Position numbers and translations under genes: made by a program. From Rhizobacter sp. Root1238 (GTDB lineage Bacteria > Pseudomonadota > Gammaproteobacteria > Burkholderiales > Burkholderiaceae_C), in the NCBI RefSeq assembly GCF_001425825.1, contig NZ_LMDM01000010.1:53813-117812 (forward strand): DNA of 64,000 nt, read 5' to 3'. Below, one piece after another: positions 8,743-21,080 of this stretch. Positions within the stretch are counted from its first letter, which is position 1; every line of letters begins with the position of its first letter. Below the pieces are notes generated by a model. The model searched no databases. It had not been told where the DNA came from and worked only from the letters and a program-made list of their open reading frames with translations.

Positions 8743-11064
8743 TCAGGCCTTCTCGATCGACAGCGGGCCGAACATCGCGCCGAGCGCGGCGGTCAGCGCA
8801 TGGCCGGCGGGAACGCGCACGGTGCCGGCCGCGAGGCCCGCATCGAGGCGCGCCGGCAGCGTGATGGCGGCGCCGCCTTGCGAGACGCGCACGGTGTCGC
8901 CGTCCTTCAGGCCGAGCTGCGACCACTGTGCGCTGCCGATCGACGCGACCGGCGGGCGGGCATCGGCGGTCAGCTGCAGCGACGTCGCGCGGCGCACCAG
9001 GCTGTCGGCCGAATAGATCGGCACGTCGGCGATGCGTTCGATGCCGGTGCCCGCCGCTGCGGTCGCCGACGCGGTCTGCGTCGTCGCATTGCTCAGGCGA
9101 GCGGCCACCGTGGCGACATCGCCCAGCGCTTCGGCGCGCACTTCTTCGGAGGTCTCCTGGTCGAAGCCCTTCAGGCCCAGCAGGTTGCCGAGCACGCGCA
9201 GCACCTTCCAGGCCGGGCGGGCGTCGCCCAGCGGCTTGACGACGCCGTGGAAGCTCTGCACGCGGCCTTCGGCGTTGACGAAGGTGCCCGAGGTTTCGGT
9301 GAACGGCGCGATCGGCAGCAGCACGTCGGCGACGTCGAGCGCCGCGTCCTTGAACGAGGTCAGCGCAACCACCATGTCGGCCGATTGCAGTGCCGTCTTC
9401 GCGACCACCGGGTTGGCGGCATCGAACTCCGGCTCGACATTCAGCAGCAGGCAGGCGCGCAGCGAACCGCTGAGCATCTCGCCGGCGTTCAGGCCGCTGG
9501 CACCCGGCAGCGCATTGACGAGCTGCGCGCCGACGCTGTTGCCGGCTTCGGTCAGGTAGCCGACGCTGGCGCCGGTCTGCGCGCCGATCCAGTTGGCCAG
9601 GGCCAGCAGTTCGGTGGCTTGCGGATGCTGCGCGGCGGCGTTGCCGAGCAGCACGGCCTTGCGTTCGCCGCTCAGCAGCGAGGCTGCAACCGCATTGGCG
9701 GCATCGGTCGCCACGAACGACGACGGCGCAGCGACGCCCTTCGCGGCCGCCACGGCCGCGGCGATCGCGCCCAGCGCACCGACCCAGCCGCTCGGCGCCA
9801 CCGCCTGCTGGCTGGCCATCGGCATCAGCCAGTCATCGGCCAGCGCGTGCAGGCTGTGCACCTTGGCGCCCTTGCGGGCGGCCTGGCGGATGCGCTGCGC
9901 GAACAGCGGGTGGTCCTTGCGCAGGAACGAACCGACGACCAGCACGCGCTGCAGCGCCGACAGCGATGCGATGCTGGTGCCGAGCCAGCGCACGCCGGCT
10001 TCGCCCGCGCTGCGGAAATCGGCATGGCGCGTGCGGTGGTCGATGTTCTCGCTGCCCAGGCCGCGCACCAGCTTCGCGAGCAGGTGCAGCTCTTCGACGG
10101 TGGCATGCGCCGAGCCGACGGCGCCGATGCTCTTCGCGCCGTGGTCGGCCTTGATCTGCGACAGGCCCTTGGCCACGTACTCGAGCGCGGTGGTCCAGTC
10201 GACCGTCTTCCATTCGCCGCCCTGCTTGATCATCGGTGCGGTCAGGCGCTGCTCGCTGTTGACGGCTTCGTACGAGAAGCGGTCGCGGTCGGCCAGCCAG
10301 CATTCGTTGATGTCTTCGTTCTCCAGCGGAACGACGCGCAGCACCTTGTTGTTCTTGACCTGCACGATCAGGTTCGCGCCGGTGCCGTCGTGCGGGCTGA
10401 CGCTCTTGCGGCGCGACAGCTCCCAGGTGCGGGCGCTGTAGCGGAACGGCTTGCTGGTGAGCGCGCCGACCGGGCAGATGTCGATCATGTTGCCCGACAG
10501 CTCGCTGTCGATGGTGTCGCCGGCGACCGTGGTGATCTCGGAGTGCTCGCCGCGGTGGATCATGCCGAGCTCCATCACGCCCGCCACTTCCTGGCCGAAG
10601 CGCACGCAGCGCGTGCAGTGGATGCAGCGGCTCATCTCTTCCATCGAGACCAGCGGGCCGACGTCCTTGTGGAAGACGACGCGCTTTTCTTCGGTGTAGC
10701 GCGACGACGACCCGCCGTAGCCGACCGCCAGGTCCTGCAGCTGGCATTCGCCGCCCTGGTCGCAGATCGGGCAGTCGAGCGGGTGGTTGATCAGCAGGAA
10801 CTCCATCACGCCCTGCTGGGCCTTCAGCGCCTTGTCGCTCTTGGTGCGGACGATCATGCCCTGCGTCACCGGCGTGGCGCAGGCGGGCATCGGCTTCGGC
10901 GCCTTCTCGACGTCGACCAGGCACATGCGGCAGTTGGCCGCGATGGACAGCTTCTTGTGGTAGCAGAAGTGCGGGATGTAGGTGCCCGCCTTGTCGGCCG
11001 CATGCATCACCATGCTGCCTTCGGTGACCTGGACCTTCTGGCCGTCGAGTTCGATTTCAATCAT
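8743..11064 (-). CDS. nuoG: NADH-quinone oxidoreductase subunit G
   Basis: The 773-residue largest peripheral subunit of complex I. In order: a 2Fe-2S domain (Cys near residues 34, 45, 48 and 62), the His-Cys3 4Fe-4S site ([14 protein letters not shown] near residue 95), a second 4Fe-4S site (CIHCTRC near residue 145), and a molybdopterin-oxidoreductase-like C-terminal domain without visible catalytic cofactor ligands. The C-terminal domain is Ala-rich and more divergent than the N-terminal half, as is usual. It lies 18 bp after nuoF and 7 bp before nuoH. Confidence 0.96.
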   Translation of the reverse strand: MIEIELDGQKVQVTEGSMVMHAADKAGTYIPHFCYHKKLSIAANCRMCLVDVEKAPKPMPACATPVTQGMIVRTKSDKALKAQQGVMEFLLINHPLDCPICDQGGECQLQDLAVGYGGSSSRYTEEKRVVFHKDVGPLVSMEEMSRCIHCTRCVRFGQEVAGVMELGMIHRGEHSEITTVAGDTIDSELSGNMIDICPVGALTSKPFRYSARTWELSRRKSVSPHDGTGANLIVQVKNNKVLRVVPLENEDINECWLADRDRFSYEAVNSEQRLTAPMIKQGGEWKTVDWTTALEYVAKGLSQIKADHGAKSIGAVGSAHATVEELHLLAKLVRGLGSENIDHRTRHADFRSAGEAGVRWLGTSIASLSALQRVLVVGSFLRKDHPLFAQRIRQAARKGAKVHSLHALADDWLMPMASQQAVAPSGWVGALGAIAAAVAAAKGVAAPSSFVATDAANAVAASLLSGERKAVLLGNAAAQHPQATELLALANWIGAQTGASVGYLTEAGNSVGAQLVNALPGASGLNAGEMLSGSLRACLLLNVEPEFDAANPVVAKTALQSADMVVALTSFKDAALDVADVLLPIAPFTETSGTFVNAEGRVQSFHGVVKPLGDARPAWKVLRVLGNLLGLKGFDQETSEEVRAEALGDVATVAARLSNATTQTASATAAAGTGIERIADVPIYSADSLVRRATSLQLTADARPPVASIGSAQWSQLGLKDGDTVRVSQGGAAITLPARLDAGLAAGTVRVPAGHALTAALGAMFGPLSIEKA

Positions 11065-11082
11065 GTGAGAAAGCCCAGCAGG

Positions 11083-12450
11083 TCAGGCGTGCACCTTGAC
11101 CGCGCAGGTCTTGTGCTCGATGTGATGGATGAACTCATCACGGAAGTGTTTGATCATCGCGCGCACCGGCATCGCCGCCGCATCGCCGAGCGCGCAGATG
11201 GTGCGGCCCTGGATGTTGTCGGCCACCGAGTTCAGCAGGTCGATGTCTTCCATGCGGCCCTGGCCGTGCTCGATGCGGTCGACCATGCGGAACAGCCAGC
11301 CGGTGCCTTCGCGGCACGGCGTGCACTGGCCGCAGCTCTCGTGCATGTAGAAGTACGACAGGCGCAGCAGGCTCTTGACCATGCAGCGGGAGTCGTCCAT
11401 CACGATGACGGCGCCGGAGCCGAGCATCGAGCCGGCCTTCGCGATGGCGTCGTAGTCCATCGTCGTGTCCATCATGATGGCCGCCGGCAGCACCGGGGCC
11501 GACGAGCCGCCGGGGATCACCGCCTTCAGCGTGCGGCCCTGGCGCACGCCGCCGGCGAGTTCGAGCAGCTTCGAGAACGGCGTGCCCAGCGGCACCTCGA
11601 AGTTGCCGGGGCGTTCGACGTCGCCGACCACCGAGAAGATCTTGGTGCCGCCGTTGTTCGGCTTGCCGATCTCGAGGTAGGGCTGGCCGCCGTTGCGGAT
11701 GATCCACGGCACCGCGGCGAAGGTCTCGGTGTTGTTGATCGTGGTCGGCTTGCCGTACAGGCCGTAGCTGGCCGGGAACGGCGGCTTGAAGCGCGGCTGT
11801 CCCTTCTTGCCTTCGAGCGATTCGAGCAGCGCGGTCTCTTCGCCGCAGATGTAGGCGCCGAAGCCGTGCGCGCCGTGCAGCTGGAAGCTGAAGTTGGAGC
11901 CGAGGATCTTGTCGCCGAGGAAGCCGGCCGCGCGGGCTTCTTCGAGCGCGGCTTCGAAGCGCTCGTACACCTCGAAGATCTCGCCGTGGATGTAGTTGTA
12001 GCCGACCGTGATGCCCATCGCGAACGCGGCGATCGCCATGCCTTCGATGACGATGTGCGGGTTGAACATCAGGATGTCGCGGTCCTTGCAGGTGCCCGGC
12101 TCGCCTTCATCCGAGTTGCACACCAGGTACTTCTGCCCCGGGAACTGGCGCGGCATGAAGCTCCACTTCAGGCCGGTCGGGAAGCCCGCGCCGCCACGGC
12201 CGCGCAGGCCGGAGGTCTTGACTTCGGCGATGACCTGCTCGGGGGTCATCGGCTCGCCGGTGGCGCCCTGGAACTCGCCGGTCAGGATCTTGCGCAGCGC
12301 CTGGTAGCCGCCGCGCGCGACGTAGTCCTTCAGCGACCAGTTGCGGCCGTTCAGGTCGGCATAGATCTGCGCGCCGATGTGGCGGCCGTGGAAGCAGGTC
12401 TCGGCGCCGGTGGCCTGGAACTTCGAGAGGTCCAACAAGGGTTGCGACAT
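11083..12450 (-). CDS. nuoF: NADH-quinone oxidoreductase subunit F (NADH/FMN)
   Basis: The 455-residue subunit that oxidises NADH and holds FMN and cluster N3. The FMN-binding Gly-rich segment [13 protein letters not shown] is near residue 75, the NADH-binding stretch [12 protein letters not shown] near residue 195, and the 4Fe-4S ligands [12 protein letters not shown] near residue 365 with the distant fourth Cys near 410. Length is standard. It follows nuoE by 12 bp and acts with NuoE and NuoG in the electron-input module. Confidence 0.97.
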   Translation of the reverse strand: MSQPLLDLSKFQATGAETCFHGRHIGAQIYADLNGRNWSLKDYVARGGYQALRKILTGEFQGATGEPMTPEQVIAEVKTSGLRGRGGAGFPTGLKWSFMPRQFPGQKYLVCNSDEGEPGTCKDRDILMFNPHIVIEGMAIAAFAMGITVGYNYIHGEIFEVYERFEAALEEARAAGFLGDKILGSNFSFQLHGAHGFGAYICGEETALLESLEGKKGQPRFKPPFPASYGLYGKPTTINNTETFAAVPWIIRNGGQPYLEIGKPNNGGTKIFSVVGDVERPGNFEVPLGTPFSKLLELAGGVRQGRTLKAVIPGGSSAPVLPAAIMMDTTMDYDAIAKAGSMLGSGAVIVMDDSRCMVKSLLRLSYFYMHESCGQCTPCREGTGWLFRMVDRIEHGQGRMEDIDLLNSVADNIQGRTICALGDAAAMPVRAMIKHFRDEFIHHIEHKTCAVKVHA

Positions 12451-12462
12451 GGTTCGTTCCGT

Positions 12463-12945
12463 TTACTTCGCCGCGCGCAGCGTGTCGACGAGCTCGTCGA
12501 GGCGCTGCTCGTCCATGAAGCTGCACATCTGGCGGTCGTTGACCAGCATCACCGGCGCATCGGCGCAGGCGCCCAGGCATTCGCTCTTCTGCACGGTGAA
12601 CAGGCCGTCGGCGGTGGTGCCGCCTTCGTCGACGCCGAGCCGGCTGCACAGGTGCTCGAGCGCGGTCTGGCCGCTGCGCAGCTGGCACGGCAGGTTGGTG
12701 CAGACGTTGAGCTTGAAGGTGCCCCGCGGCTGCTGGTTGTACATGTTGTAGAAGGTCGTCACCTCGTGCACCGCGATCGGCGGCATGCCGAGGTACTCGG
12801 CGACCAGCTTCTCGCTGTCGGCCGAGACGAAGCCCTGCTCCTGCTGCACGATGGCCAGGCAGGCCATCACGGCGGACTGCTTCTGGTCGGCGGGGTACTT
12901 GGCCACTTCGCGGTCGAAGCGGACGCGGGTCGATTCCGAAATCAT
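12463..12945 (-). CDS. nuoE: NADH-quinone oxidoreductase subunit E
   Basis: The 160-residue thioredoxin-like subunit E, carrying 2Fe-2S cluster N1a in the NADH-input module. The four ligand cysteines appear as CTNLPC (near residue 92) and CLGAC (near residue 134). Its start overlaps the nuoD stop by four bases (ATGA at 12942-12945), implying translational coupling. Length is normal. Confidence 0.97.
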   Translation of the reverse strand: MISESTRVRFDREVAKYPADQKQSAVMACLAIVQQEQGFVSADSEKLVAEYLGMPPIAVHEVTTFYNMYNQQPRGTFKLNVCTNLPCQLRSGQTALEHLCSRLGVDEGGTTADGLFTVQKSECLGACADAPVMLVNDRQMCSFMDEQRLDELVDTLRAAK

Positions 12946-14198
12946 CGGTCGATTTCTCCGAACACGATGTCCATCGTGCCGATGACCGCGACGGCGTCGG
13001 CGATCATGTGGCCACGGGCCATCTCATCAAGGGCTGCCAGGTGCGCGAAGCCGGGGGCGCGGATCTTCAGGCGGTACGGCTTGTTCGCACCGTCGCTGAC
13101 GATGTAGATGCCGAACTCGCCCTTCGGGTGTTCCACCGCCGCGTAGGCTTCGCCTTCGGGCACGTGGAAGCCTTCGGTGAAGAGCTTGAAGTGGTGGATC
13201 AGCTCTTCCATGCTGGACTTCATCTCGACGCGTCCGGGCGGCGCCACCTTGTGGTTCGCGGTGATGACCGGGCCGACCGGGTTGGCACGCAGCCAGTCGA
13301 CGCATTGCTGCACGATGCGGTTGGCCTGGCGCATCTCCTCGACGCGCACCAGGTAGCGGTCGTAGGTGTCGCCGTTGACGCCGACCGGCACATCGAAGTC
13401 CATCTTGTCGTAGACGTCGTAGGGCTGCTTCTTGCGCAGGTCCCAGGCGATGCCCGAGCCGCGCAGCATCGCGCCGCTGAAGCCGAGGTTCAACGCACGC
13501 TCGGGCGACACGACGCCGATGCCGACGGTGCGCTGCTTCCAGATGCGGTTGTCGGTGAGAAGCGTCTCGTAGTCGTCGACGTTCTTCGGGAAGCGCTTGC
13601 TGAAGTCCTCGATGAAATCGAGCAGCGAGCCCTGGCGGTTCTCGTTCAGGCGGCCGATGGTCTTCGCGTTGCGGACCTTCGATGCCTTGTACTGCGGCAT
13701 CGCATCGGGCAGGTCGCGGTAGACGCCGCCCGGGCGGAAGTAGGCCGCGTGCATGCGCGCGCCCGACACCGCCTCGTACATGTCGAAGATGTCCTCGCGC
13801 TCGCGGAAGCAGTAGATGAGGATGTTCATCGCACCGCAGTCGAGCCCGTGCGCGCCCAGCCACAGCAGGTGGTTCAGGATGCGGGTCAGCTCGGCGAACA
13901 TCACGCGGATGTACTGCGCGCGCAGCGGCACGTCGACGCCCAGCAGGCGCTCGATGGCCAGGCAGTACGCATGCTCGTTGGACATCATCGACACGTAGTC
14001 GAGGCGGTCCATGTAGGGCAGCGACTGGATGTAGGTCTTGCTTTCGGCCAGCTTCTCGGTCGCGCGGTGCAGCAGGCCGATGTGCGGATCGGCGCGCTGG
14101 ATCACTTCGCCATCGAGCTCCAGCACGAGCCGCAGCACGCCGTGGGCTGCCGGGTGCTGGGGTCCGAAATTGAGCGTGTAGTTCTTGATTTCAGCCAT
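12942..14198 (-). CDS. nuoD: NADH-quinone oxidoreductase subunit D
   Basis: The 418-residue 49-kDa-type subunit that forms the quinone-reducing site with NuoB. The N-terminal [15 protein letters not shown] segment contains the conserved quinone-site histidines, and the C-terminal DIVFGEIDR ending is family-typical. It derives from a [NiFe]-hydrogenase large subunit but has lost the metal-ligand cysteines, as expected. It is separate from nuoC, unlike the fused NuoCD of enterobacteria, with a 24-bp gap between them. Confidence 0.97.
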   Translation of the reverse strand: MAEIKNYTLNFGPQHPAAHGVLRLVLELDGEVIQRADPHIGLLHRATEKLAESKTYIQSLPYMDRLDYVSMMSNEHAYCLAIERLLGVDVPLRAQYIRVMFAELTRILNHLLWLGAHGLDCGAMNILIYCFREREDIFDMYEAVSGARMHAAYFRPGGVYRDLPDAMPQYKASKVRNAKTIGRLNENRQGSLLDFIEDFSKRFPKNVDDYETLLTDNRIWKQRTVGIGVVSPERALNLGFSGAMLRGSGIAWDLRKKQPYDVYDKMDFDVPVGVNGDTYDRYLVRVEEMRQANRIVQQCVDWLRANPVGPVITANHKVAPPGRVEMKSSMEELIHHFKLFTEGFHVPEGEAYAAVEHPKGEFGIYIVSDGANKPYRLKIRAPGFAHLAALDEMARGHMIADAVAVIGTMDIVFGEIDR

Positions 14199-14222
14199 GT
14201 CATCGCCTCGAGGCGCGAGCCT

Positions 14223-14819
14223 CTAGTGCAGCCCGCCGTAGTTGTCTTCGCGAATGATGCGCGGCGTGATCTCGCGCGGCTCGATCGTCACCGGCTGGTA
14301 GATCACGCGCTTCTGCTCGGGGTCGTAGCGCATCTCGACATGGCCGGTGGTCGGGAAATCCTTGCGGAACGGGTGGCCGATGAAGCCGTAGTCGGTCAGG
14401 ATGCGGCGCAGGTCGACGTGGCCGTCGAACAGGATGCCGTACAGGTCGAAGGCCTCGCGCTCGAACCAGTTGGCCGAGTTCCAGACCTCGTTGACCGAGG
14501 CCACCATCGGCAGGTCGTCATCGGGCGCGAACACCTTCAGGCGCAGCCGCCAGTTGTGCGTGATCGACAGCAGGTGCGACGCGACGCAGTAGCGCAGGCC
14601 TTCGTTCGGCTGGTCCTTGTACGACGAATAGTCGAGGCCGCACAGGTCGACCAGCTGCTCGAAGCGCAGCGCCGGGTCGTCGCGCAGCGCGAGCGCGACG
14701 GCGGCGTAGTGCTCGGCGGTGACGGTCAGCGTGAGTTCGCCGCGGTCGCGCACCAGGCGCTTGATCTTGCCGGCAAAGGCCGCTTCGAGCGCCGCCTGCA
14801 GGGTGTCGAGTTTGCTCAT
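14223..14819 (-). CDS. nuoC: NADH-quinone oxidoreductase subunit C
   Basis: The 198-residue 30-kDa subunit of complex I, in the connecting module. Family segments seen are [17 protein letters not shown] (near residue 120) and the C-terminal [18 protein letters not shown], followed by a short tail. The start [12 protein letters not shown] at 14819 gives the normal length; the frame remains open upstream into nuoB but only as shadow sequence. It begins 8 bp after the nuoB stop. Confidence 0.97.
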   Translation of the reverse strand: MSKLDTLQAALEAAFAGKIKRLVRDRGELTLTVTAEHYAAVALALRDDPALRFEQLVDLCGLDYSSYKDQPNEGLRYCVASHLLSITHNWRLRLKVFAPDDDLPMVASVNEVWNSANWFEREAFDLYGILFDGHVDLRRILTDYGFIGHPFRKDFPTTGHVEMRYDPEQKRVIYQPVTIEPREITPRIIREDNYGGLH

Positions 14820-14827
14820 GCGGGCTT

Positions 14828-15304
<477 letters not shown>

Positions 15305-15321
15305 AGTCCAATTCCTGCCGT

Positions 15322-15412
15322 TAGCGAGACGGGCCGAGCGCCGGGCCGCCCCAAGCCGGCCCGCATCCCCTTGGGGGATCGGCCGACGTACTCGTCGGAC
15401 GAGGGGTTCACA
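15322..15412. repeat. Palindromic intergenic repeat, copy C
   Basis: A palindromic element between nuoA and nuoB. It contains CCCCAAG facing CTTGGGG, and the hairpin CCGAC-GTACTC-GTCGG. It shares general build (G/C-rich short hairpins plus a GGGG run before the upstream stop codon) and position with copies A and B, but the sequence differs enough that it may be a subfamily. It ends at the nuoA stop codon. Confidence 0.6.
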
Positions 15413-15772
15413 TCACTCCCAGTCAAGGGCGCCTTTTTTCCACTCGTAGGCAAAGCCGACGACGAGGATTCCCAGGAACACCATCATCGACCAGAAGCCT
15501 GCCGGACCGATTTCCTTGAGCGACACCGCCCACGGAAAGAGAAATGCAATCTCGAGGTCGAACAGGATGAAGAGAATCGCGACGAGGTAGTAGCGCACGT
15601 CGAACTTCATGCGCGCGTCTTCGAAGGCCTCGAAGCCGCATTCGTAGGGGGAATTCTTCGCGGTGTCCGGCTTGTGCGGACCCAGCAGGAAACCGAGCAC
15701 CTGAGGCGCTACGCCTACCCCTACGCCGACCAGGATGAACAGGATGACGGGCAGGTAGGGAGCGAGGTTCAT
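15413..15772 (-). CDS. nuoA: NADH-quinone oxidoreductase subunit A
   Basis: The 119-residue subunit A, a three-helix membrane protein and the first gene of the nuo operon. The conserved loop [21 protein letters not shown] (residues about 38-58) contains the Cys and acidic residues that sense the quinone cavity. The start MNLAPYLPV at 15772 is chosen over an ATG 36 bp upstream because it matches the family and the longer form would run into the terminator hairpin. No strong Shine-Dalgarno sequence or sigma-70 promoter is obvious in the 61 bp upstream. Confidence 0.96.
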   Translation of the reverse strand: MNLAPYLPVILFILVGVGVGVAPQVLGFLLGPHKPDTAKNSPYECGFEAFEDARMKFDVRYYLVAILFILFDLEIAFLFPWAVSLKEIGPAGFWSMMVFLGILVVGFAYEWKKGALDWE

Positions 15773-15794
15773 GGTGTGGTTTGAGCGGTCTTGA

Positions 15795-15830
15795 AACAAA
15801 CGAGGCACTGGGTAAGTGCCTCGTTCAAAG
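15795..15830 (-). terminator. Hairpin terminator/attenuator after tRNA-Leu
   Basis: A perfect 11-bp stem (15799-15809 with 15815-15825, loop GGGTA) is followed on the minus strand by TTGTTTC. It lies between tRNA-Leu and nuoA, so it would end the tRNA transcript, or act as a partial stop ahead of the nuo operon. Confidence 0.75.
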
Positions 15831-15833
15831 ATC

Positions 15834-15918
15834 TGGTGCCGTCGGCGAGACTCGAACTCGCACAGCTTTCGCCACTACCCCCTCAAGATAGCGTGTCTAC
15901 CAATTTCACCACGACGGC
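15834..15918 (-). tRNA. tRNA-Leu (anticodon GAG)
   Basis: An 85-nt tRNA with encoded CCA. The acceptor stem GCCGTCG pairs with CGACGGC. The anticodon stem CTATC/GGTAG holds loop TTGAGGG with anticodon GAG, a long variable arm follows (class II, as for Leu), and the T-arm contains GTTCGAGTC. It reads CUC and CUU codons. The order secG, tRNA-Leu, nuoA is the usual betaproteobacterial arrangement. A possible -10 box TAGAAT lies at 15986-15991 on the minus strand, with no clear -35 box. Confidence 0.97.
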
Positions 15919-16072
15919 TTTTTTCAAACACTCATCAATTTTGCTGCCCGGTTGGCATGAGGACTGGCTTACCGGGCAGCCGCAAATTCTAACCTCAAAG
16001 ACCCCGGGTTTACGCGCTGTGCACCGTAGTGCAGCACGACAGTCGGATACCCGCAAAGGTCCTTGATGCGAA

Positions 16073-16504
16073 TCACTTGGTCGGGATCGCGCCCGCGCCC
16101 GACGCGGCCTGCACCGGCGCGGCCGGCACGACCACCGCCGAGGCGGCGTCCGCCGGGGCCGAGGCACCGGAAGCCGCACCCGACGCACCACCGGCGGGAG
16201 CGCTTGCAGCGATGCCGGGCGCGCGGTCGAGGATGGTCGAGCTCGACGACGGCGAGGCGCTTGCGCGCTCGTGCGAGAAGTACGCGAGCGTCAGCGTGCA
16301 GACGAAGAAGACCGCCGCGCACACCGCCGTCGAGCGCGACAGGAAGTTCGCGCTGCCGGTGGCACCGAACAGGCTGCCGGACGAGCCGCTGCCGAACGAG
16401 GCGCCCATGTCGGCCCCCTTGCCGTGCTGCACCAGCACCAGGCCGATCATGATCAGGGCCGCCAGCATCTGGATGGCCACGACGAAATTCAACAGCACTT
16501 GCAT
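16073..16504 (-). CDS. secG: Preprotein translocase subunit SecG
   Basis: The 143-residue SecG, a two-helix inner-membrane partner of SecYE that aids protein export. The first helix (residues 5-25) runs into the conserved QHGKGADMGASFGSGSSGSL segment, and a second helix follows at about 55-75. The C-terminal 60 residues are an Ala/Ser/Pro-rich tail that is longer than in E. coli (110 residues) but common in related bacteria. It lies 31 bp after tpiA and before tRNA-Leu. Confidence 0.95.
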   Translation of the reverse strand: MQVLLNFVVAIQMLAALIMIGLVLVQHGKGADMGASFGSGSSGSLFGATGSANFLSRSTAVCAAVFFVCTLTLAYFSHERASASPSSSSTILDRAPGIAASAPAGGASGAASGASAPADAASAVVVPAAPVQAASGAGAIPTK

Positions 16505-16535
16505 TGTTCTTGCTCCAGAAAAATCATTCGCGCGG

Positions 16536-17276
16536 TCAGGCCGCGGCTTTGCAAATGGCCGCGAAATCCGCGGCCTTCAGTGACGCCCCGCCGATCAGCC
16601 CGCCGTCGATGTCGGCTTGGGCAAACAGGCTGGCGGCGTTGTCGGCTTTCACACTCCCGCCGTACAACAACAACATCTCGTCGGACTTCTGCGTCGCCGC
16701 GTGCAGTTGCGCGCGCAGCAGCGCATGCACCGCCTGCGCCTGCTCGGGCGACGCGGTGCGGCCGGTGCCGATCGCCCACACCGGCTCGTAGGCCACGACG
16801 ACCTGCGAGATGCAGTGCGCGAGCGTGTGGATCACTGCCGACAGCTGGCGCTTGACCACCGCATCGGTCTGGCCGGCTTCGCGCTCGGCCAGCGTCTCGC
16901 CGACGCAGACGATCGGCGTCAGCTTGTGGGCCAACGCCGCCTTCGCCTTGTCGGCCACCAGTTGATCGGACTCGGCATGCAGAGCACGGCGCTCCGAATG
17001 GCCGACGATCACGTAGCGGCAACCGAACTCGGCCAGCATCGACGCCGACACCTCGCCGGTGAAGGCGCCGCTTTCATGTTTCGAGCAGTCCTGTGCGCCC
17101 CAGGCCAGGCGATGGCCCTGCAAGGACAGCGCGACCTCGCCCAGGTACGGGAACGGCGCGCAGACCGCAACGTCGGCATCGAACGGGCCGGCTTCGACCA
17201 GCCCGGCCAGCAGCTCGGCATTGGCCACGCGGCCGCCGTTCATCTTCCAGTTGCCGACGACGAGTTTGCGACGCAT
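16536..17276 (-). CDS. tpiA: Triose-phosphate isomerase
   Basis: The 246-residue glycolytic enzyme that interconverts dihydroxyacetone phosphate and glyceraldehyde 3-phosphate in the cytoplasm. Catalytic residues are visible: Lys in GNWKMNG (near 11), His in VIVGHSERR (near 95) and Glu in [15 protein letters not shown] (near 166), with the phosphate-binding [11 protein letters not shown] near 205. The start at 17276 is supported by AAGGAG eight bases upstream; an in-frame ATG at 17306 would overlap the upstream gene and lacks such a site. Confidence 0.97.
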   Translation of the reverse strand: MRRKLVVGNWKMNGGRVANAELLAGLVEAGPFDADVAVCAPFPYLGEVALSLQGHRLAWGAQDCSKHESGAFTGEVSASMLAEFGCRYVIVGHSERRALHAESDQLVADKAKAALAHKLTPIVCVGETLAEREAGQTDAVVKRQLSAVIHTLAHCISQVVVAYEPVWAIGTGRTASPEQAQAVHALLRAQLHAATQKSDEMLLLYGGSVKADNAASLFAQADIDGGLIGGASLKAADFAAICKAAA

Positions 17277-17299
17277 GCCCGAAGCTCCTTGTTGGATGC

Positions 17300-18286
17300 T
17301 CACCATGTGAGCACCAGCTTGCCGATGTGCTGGTTCGATTCCATCAGCGCGTGGGCCTCGGCCGCCTGCGCGGCCGGGAACACCTGGTGGATCACCGGCT
17401 TCACGCGACCGGCTTCGAGCCAGGGCCATGCGTGCGTGCGCAGCGCCTTCGCGATCGCGGTCTTGAACGCGACCGAACGCGGGCGCAGCGTCGAACCCGA
17501 AATGGTCAGGCGACGGCGCAGCACGGCACCGGCGTCGATCTGCGCGGTGGTACCGCCCTGCACCGCGATCAACGCGATGCGGCCGTCGTCGGCCAGGCAC
17601 TGCAGTTCGCGCGCGAGGTAGTCGCCGGCCACCATGTCGAGGATCACGTCGGCGCCGCGGCCGTCGGTGACCCGCTTCACTTCGGCGACGAAGTCGTGCG
17701 TGCGGTAATTGATCGCGTGGTCGGCGCCGAGCGACACGCAGGCGGCGCACTTCTCGTCGCTGCCTGCCGTTGCGATCACGCGCGCGCCGAACGCCTTGCC
17801 CAGCTGGATCGCGGTGACGCCGATGCCGCTGGTGCCGCCCTGCACCAGCAGCGTCTCGCCGGGCTGCAGGTGCGCGCGGTCGAACACGTTCGACCAGACG
17901 GTGAAGAAGGTCTCGGGCAGGCTCGCGGCCTCGATGTCGCTGAAGCCCTTCGGCACCGGCAGGCACTGGCCGACCGGCGCGACGCACAGCTCGGCATAGC
18001 CGCCACCGGCCACCAGCGCACAGACGCGGTCGCCGATCGCGATGCCGGCGGCCGACATCGCCGCCGCATCACCGTCGACCACCTCGCCCGCGACCTCCAG
18101 CCCCGGCAGGTCGGACGCCCCCGGCGGCACCGGGTACAACCCCTTGCGTTGCAGCACGTCGGGCCGGTTGACGCCCGATGCAGCCACACGGATCAGCAAC
18201 TCGCCGGCCGCAGGCACCGGTGCCGCGCGCTCGATGGCACGCAGCACGTCGGGCGCGCCGGGGGAGGTGATCGCGATGGCTTTCAT
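17300..18286 (-). CDS. NAD(P)H quinone oxidoreductase, PIG3 family
   Basis: A 328-residue zinc-less medium-chain dehydrogenase/reductase of the quinone oxidoreductase PIG3 type. The N-terminal catalytic fold contains [17 protein letters not shown] (near residue 38), and the Rossmann fold has [20 protein letters not shown] near 147-166. It lacks the zinc-ligand cysteines of alcohol dehydrogenases. It probably reduces quinones or other electrophiles with NADPH in the cytoplasm; the substrate cannot be told from sequence. It is 23 bp upstream of tpiA in the same direction. Confidence 0.9.
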   Translation of the reverse strand: MKAIAITSPGAPDVLRAIERAAPVPAAGELLIRVAASGVNRPDVLQRKGLYPVPPGASDLPGLEVAGEVVDGDAAAMSAAGIAIGDRVCALVAGGGYAELCVAPVGQCLPVPKGFSDIEAASLPETFFTVWSNVFDRAHLQPGETLLVQGGTSGIGVTAIQLGKAFGARVIATAGSDEKCAACVSLGADHAINYRTHDFVAEVKRVTDGRGADVILDMVAGDYLARELQCLADDGRIALIAVQGGTTAQIDAGAVLRRRLTISGSTLRPRSVAFKTAIAKALRTHAWPWLEAGRVKPVIHQVFPAAQAAEAHALMESNQHIGKLVLTW

Positions 18287-18356
18287 CGGAAGCTCGGTGG
18301 GCAGGACGCCGCCACACGGCCACCGCGTCGGGACGCAGCGGCCGCGCGGCCGGTCA

Positions 18357-20471
<2,115 letters not shown>

Positions 20472-20630
20472 GTCTTTTCTCCGGTTTGTTGTCAGCGCCA
20501 GGTGAGGGCGGCGCCTTTGCACCCGGAACTGCGGCAACCTGGCGCGATGCCATTCCAGCGGCGCTCGTGTCCTTGAACGCTGGTGGAATGACACATCGTC
20601 ATCTGTGGGTGCTCAGCTCCAAAAGCGCAA

Positions 20631-20661
20631 AGAGCCTGTGCTGGTGATCCAGACAGGCTCT
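20631..20661 (-). promoter_or_regulatory. Hairpin between rpsO and pnp
   Basis: A 9-bp perfect stem (AGAGCCTGT at 20631-20639 with ACAGGCTCT at 20653-20661) lies in the rpsO-pnp gap and is followed on the minus strand by TTGCGCTTTT. It may be a weak rpsO terminator or the RNase III-type processing hairpin known from the pnp leader of E. coli. The sequence alone does not decide. Confidence 0.55.
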
Positions 20662-20678
20662 CGGCTTTCATTCGCGGA

Positions 20679-20948
20679 TTACTTGCGCAGACCCAGCTTC
20701 TGGATCAGCGCGGTGTAGCGGTCGGCATCGGTCTTGCGCAGGTAGGCCAGCAGGCTCTTGCGGGTGTTGACCATCTTCAGCAGGCCGCGCCGACCGTGGT
20801 GGTCCTTCAGGTGCAGCTTGAAGTGGGGGGTCAGCTCGTTGATGCGGGCGGTCAGCAGGGCCACTTGCACTTCGGGGGACCCGGTGTCGTTGGCGCTGCG
20901 GGCATTGGCCTTGACGATCTCGGCCTTGTTCAGATCTGCGACGGACAT
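20679..20948 (-). CDS. rpsO: 30S ribosomal protein S15
   Basis: The 89-residue small-subunit protein S15, which binds the central domain of 16S rRNA. The full family sequence is present, including [20 protein letters not shown] and the conserved [19 protein letters not shown] segment. The upstream leader has two hairpins, one next to an AGGAAA site before the ATG, where S15 autoregulation could act. pnp follows after about 200 bp. Confidence 0.98.
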   Translation of the reverse strand: MSVADLNKAEIVKANARSANDTGSPEVQVALLTARINELTPHFKLHLKDHHGRRGLLKMVNTRKSLLAYLRKTDADRYTALIQKLGLRK

Positions 20949-21080
20949 GTCAGTTTCCTGATGATCCCGCCACGTTGCTGGGCGGGAGGTTGCTACTTGC
21001 GGTCGCGGGTGAAACTGACCCGCGCCGTGCGACTTGCTTCACGCACCGAAGGGTTCAGAGCGCAAAGCCCGTCGATTATA
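20949..21080 (-). promoter_or_regulatory. rpsO promoter and structured leader
   Basis: A perfect -10 box TATAAT (minus strand, 21075-21080) overlaps the TAA stop codon of the upstream aminotransferase gene; no clear -35 box is seen. Two hairpins follow in the leader: CGCGGGT/ACCCGCG (21004-21024) and TCCCGCC/GGCGGGA (20965-20987), the second just before the Shine-Dalgarno region. Autoregulation by S15 is inferred from E. coli; the E. coli pseudoknot itself is not recognisable. Confidence 0.45.

Noticed and set aside
8719-13107. Very long open frame on the plus strand (over 1,400 codons)
   Set aside because: It lies fully antisense to nuoG, nuoF and nuoE and translates to Arg/Ala/His/Asp-biased sequence without domains, as expected for GC-rich antisense frames. 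The same holds for 2415-6062 and 43428-47453.
17277-17987. N-terminal extension of TpiA through an open frame reaching 17987
   Set aside because: The extra residues are antisense-type low-complexity and overlap the quinone oxidoreductase gene; a strong Shine-Dalgarno sequence and the family N-terminus fix the start at 17276.
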